Part shown: piece after piece, positions 52,083 through 60,312 of the stretch
Position numbering within the stretch: the first letter of the stretch is position 1
Layout: the number at the start of each line of letters is the position of its first letter
Origin: Olsenella urininfantis
Lineage (GTDB): Bacteria > Actinomycetota > Coriobacteriia > Coriobacteriales > Atopobiaceae
Assembly (NCBI RefSeq): GCF_900155635.1
Contig: NZ_LT732540.1
Span: forward strand, 1,259,275 to 1,323,274
Direction: 5' to 3'
Length of the DNA: 64,000 nucleotides
Position numbers and translations under genes: made by a program
Notes under the pieces: model-generated
What the model saw: only the letters and a program-made list of their open reading frames with translations
Told to the model about the DNA's origin: nothing
Databases searched by the model: none

Positions 52083-52562
52083 ATGCTCGAGGCGGAGGAG
52101 GCCAGAAGGATAGCCGACGAGGCGAAGCCAGGGCGCGAGCGCGCGGAGGCGGACACGCTGTCGGGCAACGCCCTCAAGTGGGCCATGAAGAACGCCGTGG
52201 GCCAGACGGACACGCGCATCCGCATGTACGCGACCTACGGGCGCAGGTCCCTGACGGTGAAGTTCGCGCCGGGCGAGAGGGACGGCAACGGCGAGGGCAA
52301 CGCGTTCTACAACGATCTGCTGGCAAACAGCAACATGACCGTCGCGGACGCGATGAGCGACATCATCTACGGCAGGGAGCAGACGCTCATCAGCCCCCTC
52401 CAGCAGGCGCGTCTCCTGAACGAGTACAACACGCAGCTGGTGCACTTCATCCGCACGTTGCGGCGCCTGGGCTTTGACGTCCAGACGGGCACCGAGGCGT
52501 CAGACGGCGCTGACGCCGGAAACGCCCGCCGCGATGACAGCACCATCATCGTGAACTGGTAG
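52083..52562 (+). CDS. Hypothetical protein, 159 residues
   Basis: Not recognised. It is soluble, rich in charged residues, alanine and arginine, with helical stretches (AEEARRIADEAKPGRERAEA at the start and LLNEYNTQLVHFIRTLRRLG near residue 110) that might form a coiled coil. No signal peptide or membrane helix. The ATG at 52083 follows GAGAGGGACG, supporting expression. It lies between the decayed transporter operon and ade, on the strand opposite to both. It may be a leftover accessory gene. Confidence 0.55.
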   Translation: MLEAEEARRIADEAKPGRERAEADTLSGNALKWAMKNAVGQTDTRIRMYATYGRRSLTVKFAPGERDGNGEGNAFYNDLLANSNMTVADAMSDIIYGREQTLISPLQQARLLNEYNTQLVHFIRTLRRLGFDVQTGTEASDGADAGNARRDDSTIIVNW

Positions 52563-52610
52563 GCCCAGGGAGAACGCGTCCCAGGGCCACCGGCACGGCT
52601 GTCGAAGAGG

Positions 52611-52644
52611 GGCGCCCGCGGGGACCCTCTTCCCCGCGGGCGCC
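52611..52644. terminator. Bidirectional hairpin
   Basis: GGCGCCCGCGGGGA (52611-52624) and TCCCCGCGGGCGCC (52631-52644), a perfect 14-bp stem between the convergent hypothetical gene and ade. Confidence 0.7.
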
Positions 52645-52682
52645 ACATGCGTCCGTTCGAGCGAATGTCACCCGTTGGGCGG

Positions 52683-54509
52683 CTAGCCCTCGACCACCAG
52701 GTCCTCGAACTGGAAGGTGTCGGTGTTCACGAGGCCGCGGTTGGTCAGGCGCAGGCTGGGGATGCAGGCCAGGGAGAGAAGGGCCATGGTCATGAAGGGC
52801 GAGGGCATGGTGCAGCCCATGCTCTTCCAGGCCTCCTCGACTCTCTCGACGTCCGCCGCCACGTCCTCGACGTGACGAGGACTCATGAGGCCGCAGACGG
52901 GAAGGGCCACCTGGCCCAGGATCTTGCCGTCCTCGACGGCGCACTCGCCGCCGCCGCACTCGACGAGCGTCCTGGCGGCAAGGGCCATGTCGGCGTCATT
53001 GTCGCCAACGACGAGCAGGTTATGGGCGTCGTGGGCAACGGTCTGCGCCAGGGCGCCATGGATGCCGAAGCCCTTGACGAAGCCATGGGCGAAGCTGCCG
53101 GTGTTGTTGTGACGCTCGAAGACGAAGGCCTTGAGCAGGTCGTTCTCGGAGTCGGCAACAAGCTGGCCGTCCTTGATGGGCGCCTGGGCAAGGGCGCACT
53201 CGGTGATGGTGGAGCCAGGGGCAACCACCATGGCGCGCACGGTTGCGGAGTCACCCGCGAGGGCCTCGCCCTTGGAGTTCACGGCGGGGATCCGGAAGGT
53301 GGCGTCGGTGATGTCAACGGCCACGTGCATGGTGTCGGTCATGAACTCGGGATACTGGTAGGAGCCGGCCTCGAAGAGGGCCTTGCCGTCCTCTGCCACG
53401 ACCTCGCCATCGATGATGGTGCGCGTCACGTGGAAGTCCTTGAGGTCCTCGAGGAAGACGATGTCGGCGCACTTGCCCGGGGTGATGGAGCCCATGTCGG
53501 TGCCCATCTGGAAGTAGGTGGCGGCGTTGATCGTCACCATCTGGATGGCGGTGACGGGGTCGATGCCCTCGCGCACGGCCATGCGCAGGATGCGGTCGAG
53601 GTGGCCGTCTGAGACCAGCGTGTTGGGATGGTTGTCGTCGGAGACGAGGTTGCACAGGCGGGTGTCGATCCTGCCGCCGGCGACCGCCGGAGCCAGGTCG
53701 TGCAGGTTCTGCCAGGCGGAGCCCTCGCGAATCTGGGCGTACATGCCCAGGCGCAGCTTGGCGATGATGTCCTCGGAGCGGATGGACTCGTGGCAGGAGG
53801 AGACGCCGGAGGCGATGTAGGCGTTCAGGCCGCGGTCGGTCTCGCAGACGCTGTAGTGGCCCGTGGGGGTGGCGCCGGCCTTGAGCGTGGCATTGACCTC
53901 CTCGATGGCGTTGTCGGCGCAGGAGAGGATGCCGGGGTAGTTCATCATCTCGCCCAGGGCGACGACGGAATCCCAGCCCATGGTCCCCTCGACGCCTGCC
54001 GCGTCGACGGAGGCGCCCGTGTCCTCGAAGCCGGGAACGGCAGGCACGCAGGACGGGGTGGTGATCATGGCCTTCAGGGGCACGCTCTTGGCGACCTTGG
54101 CCACCTCGGCCACCCCCTCGAGGCCCGTGACGTTGCAGAGCTCGTGGGGATCCCAGTAGATGCCTGTGGTGCCGTGGGGCACGACCGCGCGGGCGTACTC
54201 GTCCACGCCCACCATGGAGCTCTCCACGTGGATGTGGCCATCCATGAAGCCGGGTGCCACGTACTGGCCCTCGGCGTCTATGACCTTTGTGTTCTCGCCT
54301 ATGCAGTGGTCAGCAGTGTAGGGGGCGATGCCCACGTAGGCGACGCGGCCCGCCGCGACGGCGATGTCCGTGTCCTCGAGGATCTCGTGGGTGGTGACGC
54401 TCACGAGCTTTGCATGGCGGATTACGAGGTCAGCGGGCTCCTGACCCTGGGCTACCTTGATGAGGGTGCGGTTGCACTCCCACAGGGGCTGCTTGCAGAA
54501 CTTGTTGAG
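52683..54509 (-). CDS. ade: Adenine deaminase
   Basis: 608 residues, the size of bacterial Ade (amidohydrolase family). Metal motif GFMDGHIHVESS near residue 90, then PHGTTGIYWDPHE, ATPTGHYSV, SSCHESI and LVSDDNHPNTL. It converts adenine to hypoxanthine, feeding the molybdenum hydroxylases. The ATG at 54509 is preceded by AAAGGACCGC. It is the last gene of the leftward xdhA-xdhB-xdhC-azgA-ade row, 50 bases after the permease. Confidence 0.95.
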   Translation of the reverse strand, partial: LNKFCKQPLWECNRTLIKVAQGQEPADLVIRHAKLVSVTTHEILEDTDIAVAAGRVAYVGIAPYTADHCIGENTKVIDAEGQYVAPGFMDGHIHVESSMVGVDEYARAVVPHGTTGIYWDPHELCNVTGLEGVAEVAKVAKSVPLKAMITTPSCVPAVPGFEDTGASVDAAGVEGTMGWDSVVALGEMMNYPGILSCADNAIEEVNATLKAGATPTGHYSVCETDRGLNAYIASGVSSCHESIRSEDIIAKLRLGMYAQIREGSAWQNLHDLAPAVAGGRIDTRLCNLVSDDNHPNTLVSDGHLDRILRMAVREGIDPVTAIQMVTINAATYFQMGTDMGSITPGKCADIVFLEDLKDFHVTRTIIDGEVVAEDGKALFEAGSYQYPEFMTDTMHVAVDITDATFRIPAVNSKGEALAGDSATVRAMVVAPGSTITECALAQAPIKDGQLVADSENDLLKAFVFERHNNTGSFAHGFVKGFGIHGALAQTVAHDAHNLLVVGDNDADMALAARTLVECGGGECAVEDGKILGQVALPVCGLMSPRHVEDVAADVERVEEAWKSMGCTMPSPFMTMALLSLACIPSLRLTNRGLVNTDTFQFEDLVVEG

Positions 54510-54558
54510 CATGGTGCGGTCCTTTCTCTTCCGGTCAGCTGGCGCCGGCACGCCTTCC

Positions 54559-55941
54559 CTAGACGAAGAAGTACTTTGCGACGAACAGGAGCGCTATCAC
54601 GTACATTGCCACACTGACCTTCTTGCGGCGGTCCTCACCGCCGAGCGTGTTGATCACGACGTATGAGATGAATCCCAGGGCCATGCCCTCGACGATGCTG
54701 TAGGTGAAGGGGATGGTGAAGAGGCAGATGAAGGCCGGCATTGCCTCGGACATGTCGGAGAAGTCGATGCCGAGCAGCGACGAGATCATCAGGAAGCCGA
54801 CGATGACCAGGGCTGGAGCCGTTGCGAAGGAGGGAATCGCCAGGAAGATCGGCGAGAGGAGCAGCGAGATCAGGAACATGACGCCGGTGACCAGCGAGGT
54901 GAGGCCCGTCTTGCCGCCGGCGGCGATGCCGGCCGCGCACTCGACCACGGAGGTGGTGACGGAGGTGCCCGTGACGGCCGCGGTCATGGCGCCGACAGAC
55001 TGCGCGACGAGGGCGTTCTTGAAGCGGGGGAACTTGCCGTCCGCCTGGAGGATGCCGGCCTTGGAGGCGGATCCCACCAGCGAGCCGAAGGTCTCGGAGA
55101 TGTTGGTGAAGAGGTAGGCCACGACGACGGTCGCGAACCCGACGCTAAAGACCTGGGAGAAGTCCATCTTCATGAAGGTGGGCGCAAGCGAGGGTATGGA
55201 CAGGCCGCGAGAGAAGTCGGGGATCAGGCTGCCAAAGCCGGCGGCGGGATCGGGGACGTAGATGCCCGCGAGCTGGCAGACGAGTCCGATGCCCCAGGTG
55301 ATGAGGATGCCCAGGAGGATGTTGCCCTTGACGTTGTGAATCATGAGCAGCGCCGTGATGACGATGCCCACAAGGCCCAGGAGCGCGGAGATGCCGCCGG
55401 TGGAGAAGCTGCCGTCCTGCATGCTGGCATGGAAGGGGAAGATGGTGATGAGGGTGGAGGGGCTGTCGACCACGATGCCGGCGTTCTTGAGGCCGATCAG
55501 GGTGATGAAGAGGCCGATGCCTGCCGTGATCGCGAGCTTGAGGCTCATGGGGATGGCGTCCAGGACGATCTCCCTGATGTTGGTCAGGGCGATGAGCAGG
55601 AAGATCAGGCCCTCGACGAAGAACGCCGCGAGCGCGACCTCCCAGGTGTAGCCCATTCCCAGGACGACGGTGTAGATCATGAAGGCGTTGAGGCCCATGC
55701 CGGGCGCCAGGATGAAGGGGTAGTTCGTGGAGAGGGCCATGATGCAGGTGCCGAATGCGGCAGTGATGGCAGTTGCCGTGAAGACCGCGCCGGGGTCCAT
55801 ACCGCCGTCACCCAGGATGGAGGGGTTGACGACGAGGATGTATGCGATGGTGACGAAGGTGGTGATGCCTGCGATCACTTCCGTCTGAATGTTGGTTCCA
55901 TGCTCCTCCAGGTGGAAGAACGACTGGATCTTCTCCTTCAT
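54559..55941 (-). CDS. AzgA-type purine permease
   Basis: 460 residues with 12-14 hydrophobic segments. AzgA/NCS2 features are TEVIAGITTFVTIAYILVVN near residue 20, APGMGLNAFMIYTVVLGMGY near 75, and TNISETFGSLVGSASKAG. Such permeases take up adenine, guanine or hypoxanthine by proton symport. The ATG at 55941 follows GGAGAC. It stands directly before ade, suggesting adenine import and deamination are coupled. The 216-bp upstream gap has a TTATAAAAAAA stretch that may be part of an internal promoter. Confidence 0.92.
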   Translation of the reverse strand: MKEKIQSFFHLEEHGTNIQTEVIAGITTFVTIAYILVVNPSILGDGGMDPGAVFTATAITAAFGTCIMALSTNYPFILAPGMGLNAFMIYTVVLGMGYTWEVALAAFFVEGLIFLLIALTNIREIVLDAIPMSLKLAITAGIGLFITLIGLKNAGIVVDSPSTLITIFPFHASMQDGSFSTGGISALLGLVGIVITALLMIHNVKGNILLGILITWGIGLVCQLAGIYVPDPAAGFGSLIPDFSRGLSIPSLAPTFMKMDFSQVFSVGFATVVVAYLFTNISETFGSLVGSASKAGILQADGKFPRFKNALVAQSVGAMTAAVTGTSVTTSVVECAAGIAAGGKTGLTSLVTGVMFLISLLLSPIFLAIPSFATAPALVIVGFLMISSLLGIDFSDMSEAMPAFICLFTIPFTYSIVEGMALGFISYVVINTLGGEDRRKKVSVAMYVIALLFVAKYFFV

Positions 55942-56157
55942 GGGCGGATGTCTCCTTTCTCGTTGAGTCGAATGCTTCCGGGGTGGCCTTGGTCCTCCTT
56001 CCGACATGTCCTTTGCTGGCCATGAGTCCCATTTTTTTATAAGAACGACCTGACCGCACGCTGATGCGGCCAAACACGGAGTCCCTTGCGGGGCCCACCT
56101 TGTTTTTTGGAATGAGATTGTCGCGGCCGTACCGGCAGGTCACGACGCGGCCCCTTG

Positions 56158-56667
56158 CTAGCGGACGGGCTGGCCCTCTTCCTCTCCCAGGCGCTCGTGA
56201 CAGTACTCGACCGCCCTCTCCACCGCGTTCATGACGTCCTGGTAGCCCGTGCAGCGGCAAAGGTGCCCCGAGAGGAGCTTGCGCAGCTCGTCCCTGTCAT
56301 AGGTCTTGCCGGAGCGCACTATCTCGACCGTGCTCATGATGAGACCGGGGATGCAGAAGCCGCACTGGACGGCAAACTCGTCCACGAAGGCCTGTTGGAC
56401 GGGGTCGAGGGCGCCATCGGGGCCCTGGAGCCCCTCGACGGTAAGAATCTCCTTGCCCTGGGCCCAATCGGTCAGGTAGAGGCAGGTGTCGGTGGTCACG
56501 CCGTCAATCAGGACGGTGCAGGCCCCGCACTCGCCCACCTCGCAGCCGCGCTTGACGCTCGTGAGGTGCAGGCGGTTGCGCAGGGTGTCCAGCAGGGACT
56601 CGCGGGGGTCATAGCCCACCTGCACTTCCTTGCCGTTGACCGTGCACTTGAGGATTCTCATGTCCAT
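56158..56667 (-). CDS. xdhC: Xanthine dehydrogenase [2Fe-2S] subunit
   Basis: 169 residues. Both clusters are intact: the plant-type loop GCEVGECGACTVLIDG with a later cysteine in DTCLYL, and the helical domain QCGFCIPG with HLCRCTGYQD. It passes electrons from the Mo cofactor in XdhA to FAD in XdhB; the symbol follows E. coli usage for the small iron-sulfur subunit. The start ATG shares one base with the xdhB stop (TAATG); an ATG two codons later is also possible. It contrasts with XdhD, whose cysteines are lost. Confidence 0.93.
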   Translation of the reverse strand: MDMRILKCTVNGKEVQVGYDPRESLLDTLRNRLHLTSVKRGCEVGECGACTVLIDGVTTDTCLYLTDWAQGKEILTVEGLQGPDGALDPVQQAFVDEFAVQCGFCIPGLIMSTVEIVRSGKTYDRDELRKLLSGHLCRCTGYQDVMNAVERAVEYCHERLGEEEGQPVR

Positions 56668-57548
56668 TAGATCTCTGCCCCTCCCTTGCGCGCGGCCTCG
56701 ACGAGGGAGCGCTTGGCCATCTCCTTGATGAGCTGGAGCCTGAACTCCTTGGAGGCGCGCCAGCTGTCACGCGGGTTGGTGTCGGCCTGGGCGAGCGCGC
56801 CGACCCTCTCCGCGGCCTCCGCGACGGTGAGCCCACGCACGCCGTCCTCCGCGCCATGCGCCCTCATGGGCGTGGGGCCCGCGACGCCAAAGGCCAGGCG
56901 GACATCCTCGACGCGCCGCTTGTCGGCAGAGAGCTTGACCAGGCAGCAGCAGCCCATGGTTGCGATCTCAAGGGCGCGGCGCTTGCCGTACTTGAAGTAG
57001 TGTCCCGTGAAGCCCTCGTAGTGGTCCTTGGGGATGCGGATCTTGACCAGGACCTCGTCGCGCTCCTTGGTGGAGCGTCCAGGGCCTGCATACCACTCCT
57101 CGATGGGGATGGTGCGCTCGCCCCTGGGGCCCCTCACGTCCAGGAGCGCCCCGTAGGCAAAGAGGGTCGAGGCGGAGTCTGCCGAGGTGGCGGCGTTGCA
57201 GACGTTGCCACCGATGGTGCCCGAGACGCGCAGCTGTGGGCCGCCAGGGGTGTCGCAGGCGTCGCCCAGGGTGGCGACGGTCGCCTGGATCACGGGGCTC
57301 GTGGTCACATGATGGAACCAGGTTATGGGACCGATCTCCACGGTGCCGTCGTCGGAGAGGGTCACCCCATCAAGCTCGTCGCGCAGCTCGTGGATGGACA
57401 CCAGGTGAGCCCCCGCGAACTTGCCCTCACGGATCTTCACGAGGACGTCGGTGCCACCGGCGACGACGATGGCCTGGGGGTCTTCCGCAAGCGCGCGGAC
57501 GGCGTCGTCGACGCTCGTTGCGCAGTGCAGGGATTCGATGTCATACAT
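56667..57548 (-). CDS. xdhB: Xanthine dehydrogenase FAD subunit
   Basis: 293 residues. FAD-binding motifs VVAGGTDVLVKIREG near residue 28 and RVSGTIGGNVCNAATSADSAS near 106; the C-terminus SWRASKEFRLQLIKEMAKRS closely resembles E. coli XdhB. It receives electrons from the iron-sulfur subunit. A run CCC in MGCCCLVKL may or may not bind metal. The gene is coupled to both neighbours by one-base TAATG overlaps. Confidence 0.93.
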   Translation of the reverse strand: MYDIESLHCATSVDDAVRALAEDPQAIVVAGGTDVLVKIREGKFAGAHLVSIHELRDELDGVTLSDDGTVEIGPITWFHHVTTSPVIQATVATLGDACDTPGGPQLRVSGTIGGNVCNAATSADSASTLFAYGALLDVRGPRGERTIPIEEWYAGPGRSTKERDEVLVKIRIPKDHYEGFTGHYFKYGKRRALEIATMGCCCLVKLSADKRRVEDVRLAFGVAGPTPMRAHGAEDGVRGLTVAEAAERVGALAQADTNPRDSWRASKEFRLQLIKEMAKRSLVEAARKGGAEI

Positions 57549-59890
57549 TAGATGAGACCCTCCTTCTTGAATCCCTCGAAGAGGCGCTGAGGGGTCATCG
57601 GCTCCTGGTAGAACTTGACGCCCGTGGCGTCCAGGATGGCGTCGCGGATGGCGCCGGCAGGCGAGATGATGGGCGTCTCGCCGACGGCCTTGTTGCCATA
57701 GGGGCCAGTGGGGTCATCCGTCTCCACAAACTGGGCCTCGAGGTCGGGCACATCCATGGTGGTGGGAATCTTGTAGTCGAGCAGCGTGGGGTTGAGAACG
57801 CGACCCGTCTTGGGGTCCACCTGGACCTCCTCGTAGAGGCCGAAGCCGATCGACTGGGCCATGCCGCCGTGGACCTGCTGCTCCACGAGCTTGGGGTTGA
57901 TCAGGCGACCGGAGTCCTGGACGTTGATTATCTTGTTGACCGTGACCAGGCCCAGAGGCATGTCAACGGTTACGTCCGCGAAGGTGCAGCCGCATGCGAT
58001 CGCGTTGGTGTGCACGTTCGCGGTAGCGCGGGCGTGAAGCTGATCGTTGTGCTCGGTGTTGTAGTAGGCCTCGAGCGCAAGGTCTCCCAGGCCGCACACC
58101 CTGTTGCCGACAGTGTCGTAGATGGCGTGGTCGCGCAGGGTGAGGTCTCCCTGGGCGGCAGGGTACAGCCCGGCTGCGAACTCGATGATCTTGGCACGCA
58201 GCTTCTCGCCGGCCTTCTTCACGGCCGTGCCCGAGACATAGGTCTGGCGCGACGCGTAGGCGCCCGCGTCATAGGGGGTGACATCGGTGTCCTGGAACGA
58301 GACGATGTGGATGTCCTCGGTGTCCACGCCGATGGCCTCGGCGGCCATCTGGCTGAAGACGGTGTCGGCGCCCTGTCCGATCTCGGTTGCGCCCATCTGG
58401 AGCTGGAAGCTGCCGTCCTGGTTCAACGTGATGGCAGCCGTCGCGGTCTCGAGGGCAAACGGCGCGACCGCGGTCTTGTAGACAAAGAACGCGACGCCCA
58501 CGCCGTGACGCACCGGGCCGGTCTGGTTTGCGTACTCGGCCTTCTTCTTGTCCCACTCGATGTAGGCCTTGCCCTTCTCTACGCACTCGGGAAGGCCGCA
58601 GGTGCGTGCCGAGATGTAGTTGCCGGGACTGAACTCGTCCACGTAACCCTGGTAGATGGCATTCCGAAGGCGGAACTCGACACCGTCCCAGCCCATGTCG
58701 TGGGCGATGTCGCCCATGAGGCACTCCGCCGCCCAGTTGCCCTCGGGCACGCCATAGGCGCGCATGGCGCCGGTGTGCGGTCCGTTGGTGTGGACGGTCC
58801 ACGCCTCGCAGCGGATGGCGTCCTCCTGCCTGTGATACAGCCAGCGGAAGGAGTTGACGGAGTTGAGCACCAAGGCGTGGCCGTGATGGATGTAGCCGCC
58901 GGTGTTGGACCAGGCCTTGATGGAGCGGGCACGCAGGTTCATGTCGTCGTCCACGCTGGCCTCGACGTCGAAGCTCTTGGGCTGGCGCCCGCTCGTGCCG
59001 AAGAAGAGCTCCTCGCGGCTGAGCTCGAGGCGGACGGGGCGGCCGCCCACCTGCTTGCAAAGCCAAGCGTTCAGGGGCTCGTAGTGGATGTCCTGCTTTG
59101 TGCCGAAGCCGCCACCGATGTAGGGCTTGATGACGCGGACGTCACCCCAGGGGATGCCCAGGGCCTGGCCGATGACGCGCCGACAGATGTGGGGTATCTG
59201 GGTGGACGAGACGCAGACGATCTTGCCGTTCTCCTCGTAGCAATAGGAGGTGCAGGTCTCGATGTGGACCTGCGACTGCTCGCCCGTCTCCATGTGCAGC
59301 TTGTAGTGGTGGTACCTGGGATCCGTGAGGACATCCTCCACGCAGGAGTAGCCCATCGTGGCCAGCTTCTCGTCGTCGGTCTTGGCCAGGGTGTGGGCCA
59401 CGACGTTGTCCGGCTTGCCCTCCTGGACGGGGTGCTCGGTGCCCCTCATGGACTCGATGGGGTCGTAGACGACGGGGTACTCCTCGTACTCGACCTTGAT
59501 CTTGGCGAGGGCACGGTCGCAGGACACGGTGTCCTCCGCTACCACGGCAGCGATGTTGTCACCGTAGATGCGCACGCGGGGATCGAGGAGGCGCCGGTCG
59601 CCCACGTCGCGCTTCTCCTTCTTGGACTCCGCGTACCACGGATGCCCGGCAACCGGATACGCCCATTCGGGCGTGTCGAAGCAGGTGAAGATGCCCACGA
59701 CACCCGGCACCTTCTCGGCCTCGCTGACATCTATGGACTTCACCACTCCGTTGCCGATGGTGGAGTGCAGAATCCGGGCCTCAAGACAGGGCTTGGGACA
59801 TAGGTCGTCGGTGTACATGGCACGACCGGTCACCTTGTCATATGCGTCAACGCGCGCGACGGGCCTGCCCACCTCTTTCAGCTTCTCCAT
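57548..59890 (-). CDS. xdhA: Xanthine dehydrogenase molybdenum subunit
   Basis: 780 residues. Mo-cofactor domain motifs are IGGGFGTKQDIHYEPL near residue 260, GATEIGQGADTVFSQM near 490, DAGAYASRQTYVSG, and the catalytic-glutamate region VGETPIISPAGAIRDA near 725. It closely resembles E. coli XdhA to its end (TPQRLFEGFKKEGLI). It hydroxylates hypoxanthine or xanthine, or acts in reverse on urate. The nearby SelD/YqeB/YqeC set suggests the labile-selenium form (inference). The ATG at 59890 follows GGGGGGAGC. It heads the row xdhA-xdhB-xdhC-azgA-ade, with a 422-bp leader region upstream. Confidence 0.93.
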   Translation of the reverse strand: MEKLKEVGRPVARVDAYDKVTGRAMYTDDLCPKPCLEARILHSTIGNGVVKSIDVSEAEKVPGVVGIFTCFDTPEWAYPVAGHPWYAESKKEKRDVGDRRLLDPRVRIYGDNIAAVVAEDTVSCDRALAKIKVEYEEYPVVYDPIESMRGTEHPVQEGKPDNVVAHTLAKTDDEKLATMGYSCVEDVLTDPRYHHYKLHMETGEQSQVHIETCTSYCYEENGKIVCVSSTQIPHICRRVIGQALGIPWGDVRVIKPYIGGGFGTKQDIHYEPLNAWLCKQVGGRPVRLELSREELFFGTSGRQPKSFDVEASVDDDMNLRARSIKAWSNTGGYIHHGHALVLNSVNSFRWLYHRQEDAIRCEAWTVHTNGPHTGAMRAYGVPEGNWAAECLMGDIAHDMGWDGVEFRLRNAIYQGYVDEFSPGNYISARTCGLPECVEKGKAYIEWDKKKAEYANQTGPVRHGVGVAFFVYKTAVAPFALETATAAITLNQDGSFQLQMGATEIGQGADTVFSQMAAEAIGVDTEDIHIVSFQDTDVTPYDAGAYASRQTYVSGTAVKKAGEKLRAKIIEFAAGLYPAAQGDLTLRDHAIYDTVGNRVCGLGDLALEAYYNTEHNDQLHARATANVHTNAIACGCTFADVTVDMPLGLVTVNKIINVQDSGRLINPKLVEQQVHGGMAQSIGFGLYEEVQVDPKTGRVLNPTLLDYKIPTTMDVPDLEAQFVETDDPTGPYGNKAVGETPIISPAGAIRDAILDATGVKFYQEPMTPQRLFEGFKKEGLI

Positions 59891-60196
59891 TTGCTCCCCC
59901 CTCAGTCACAAACAGCTCTGGCAGCAGCCACGGCTGGCGCTGATGCCACTACCCTACCCTCGCGCTATGGAAAGGGGCTCCTCGCGGTCGAGACATGCGC
60001 GCTGATGCACGCCCTGCCACGCTTGCGTAACCTTTCCATATTACGTAGCCCACCTTGGAACGGAGGTTCCAAGCCTTCTCATGGGCTGTCTGAAGGTGCC
60101 GTGGACCCCCTCCCTGGGGGAACCCACAGTTGAACTGACAGACCTATGCGTGCCGCTCGACTGTTTGACCGATTTCATCGTAACGGTGTTGTGCCC

Positions 60197-60209
60197 TTAC
60201 AAAAAGTAA
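60197..60209. promoter_or_regulatory. TTAC-AAAAA-GTAA dyad upstream of xdhA
   Basis: Perfect 4-bp arms around five adenines, with the same AC-AAAAA-GT core as sites before ygeX and the NCS2 permease. It lies 307 bases upstream of xdhA in a gap without genes. Confidence 0.5.
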
Positions 60210-60220
60210 TCGCGACGCGT

Positions 60221-60239
60221 GCGGCGAATTATTCGCCGC
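60221..60239. promoter_or_regulatory. 19-bp perfect palindrome upstream of xdhA
   Basis: GCGGCGAAT-T-ATTCGCCGC. It could be a regulator site, or a weak terminator behind guaD. No T-tract follows. Confidence 0.4.
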
Positions 60240-60253
60240 CAGTGGCATACAAG

Positions 60254-60272
60254 TTGTTAGGAATGCTAACAA
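60254..60272. promoter_or_regulatory. TTGTTAG-N5-CTAACAA dyad upstream of xdhA
   Basis: Perfect 7-bp arms with five-base spacing, typical of a helix-turn-helix dimer site. Promoter hexamers around it could not be fixed. Further toward xdhA a TTGGAAC/GTTCCAA-type hairpin also occurs near 60055. Confidence 0.4.
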
Positions 60273-60312
60273 ATCGTTATACCTGCGGAAATACATCGCT
60301 TTGGCGGTCGCA

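Noticed and set aside
57236..59803. Very long plus-strand open frame opposite xdhA
   Set aside because: Its translation is low-complexity and mirrors third-position GC bias on the opposite strand; the minus-strand frame is a full-length known enzyme. The same applies to the long open frame at 31687-34179.
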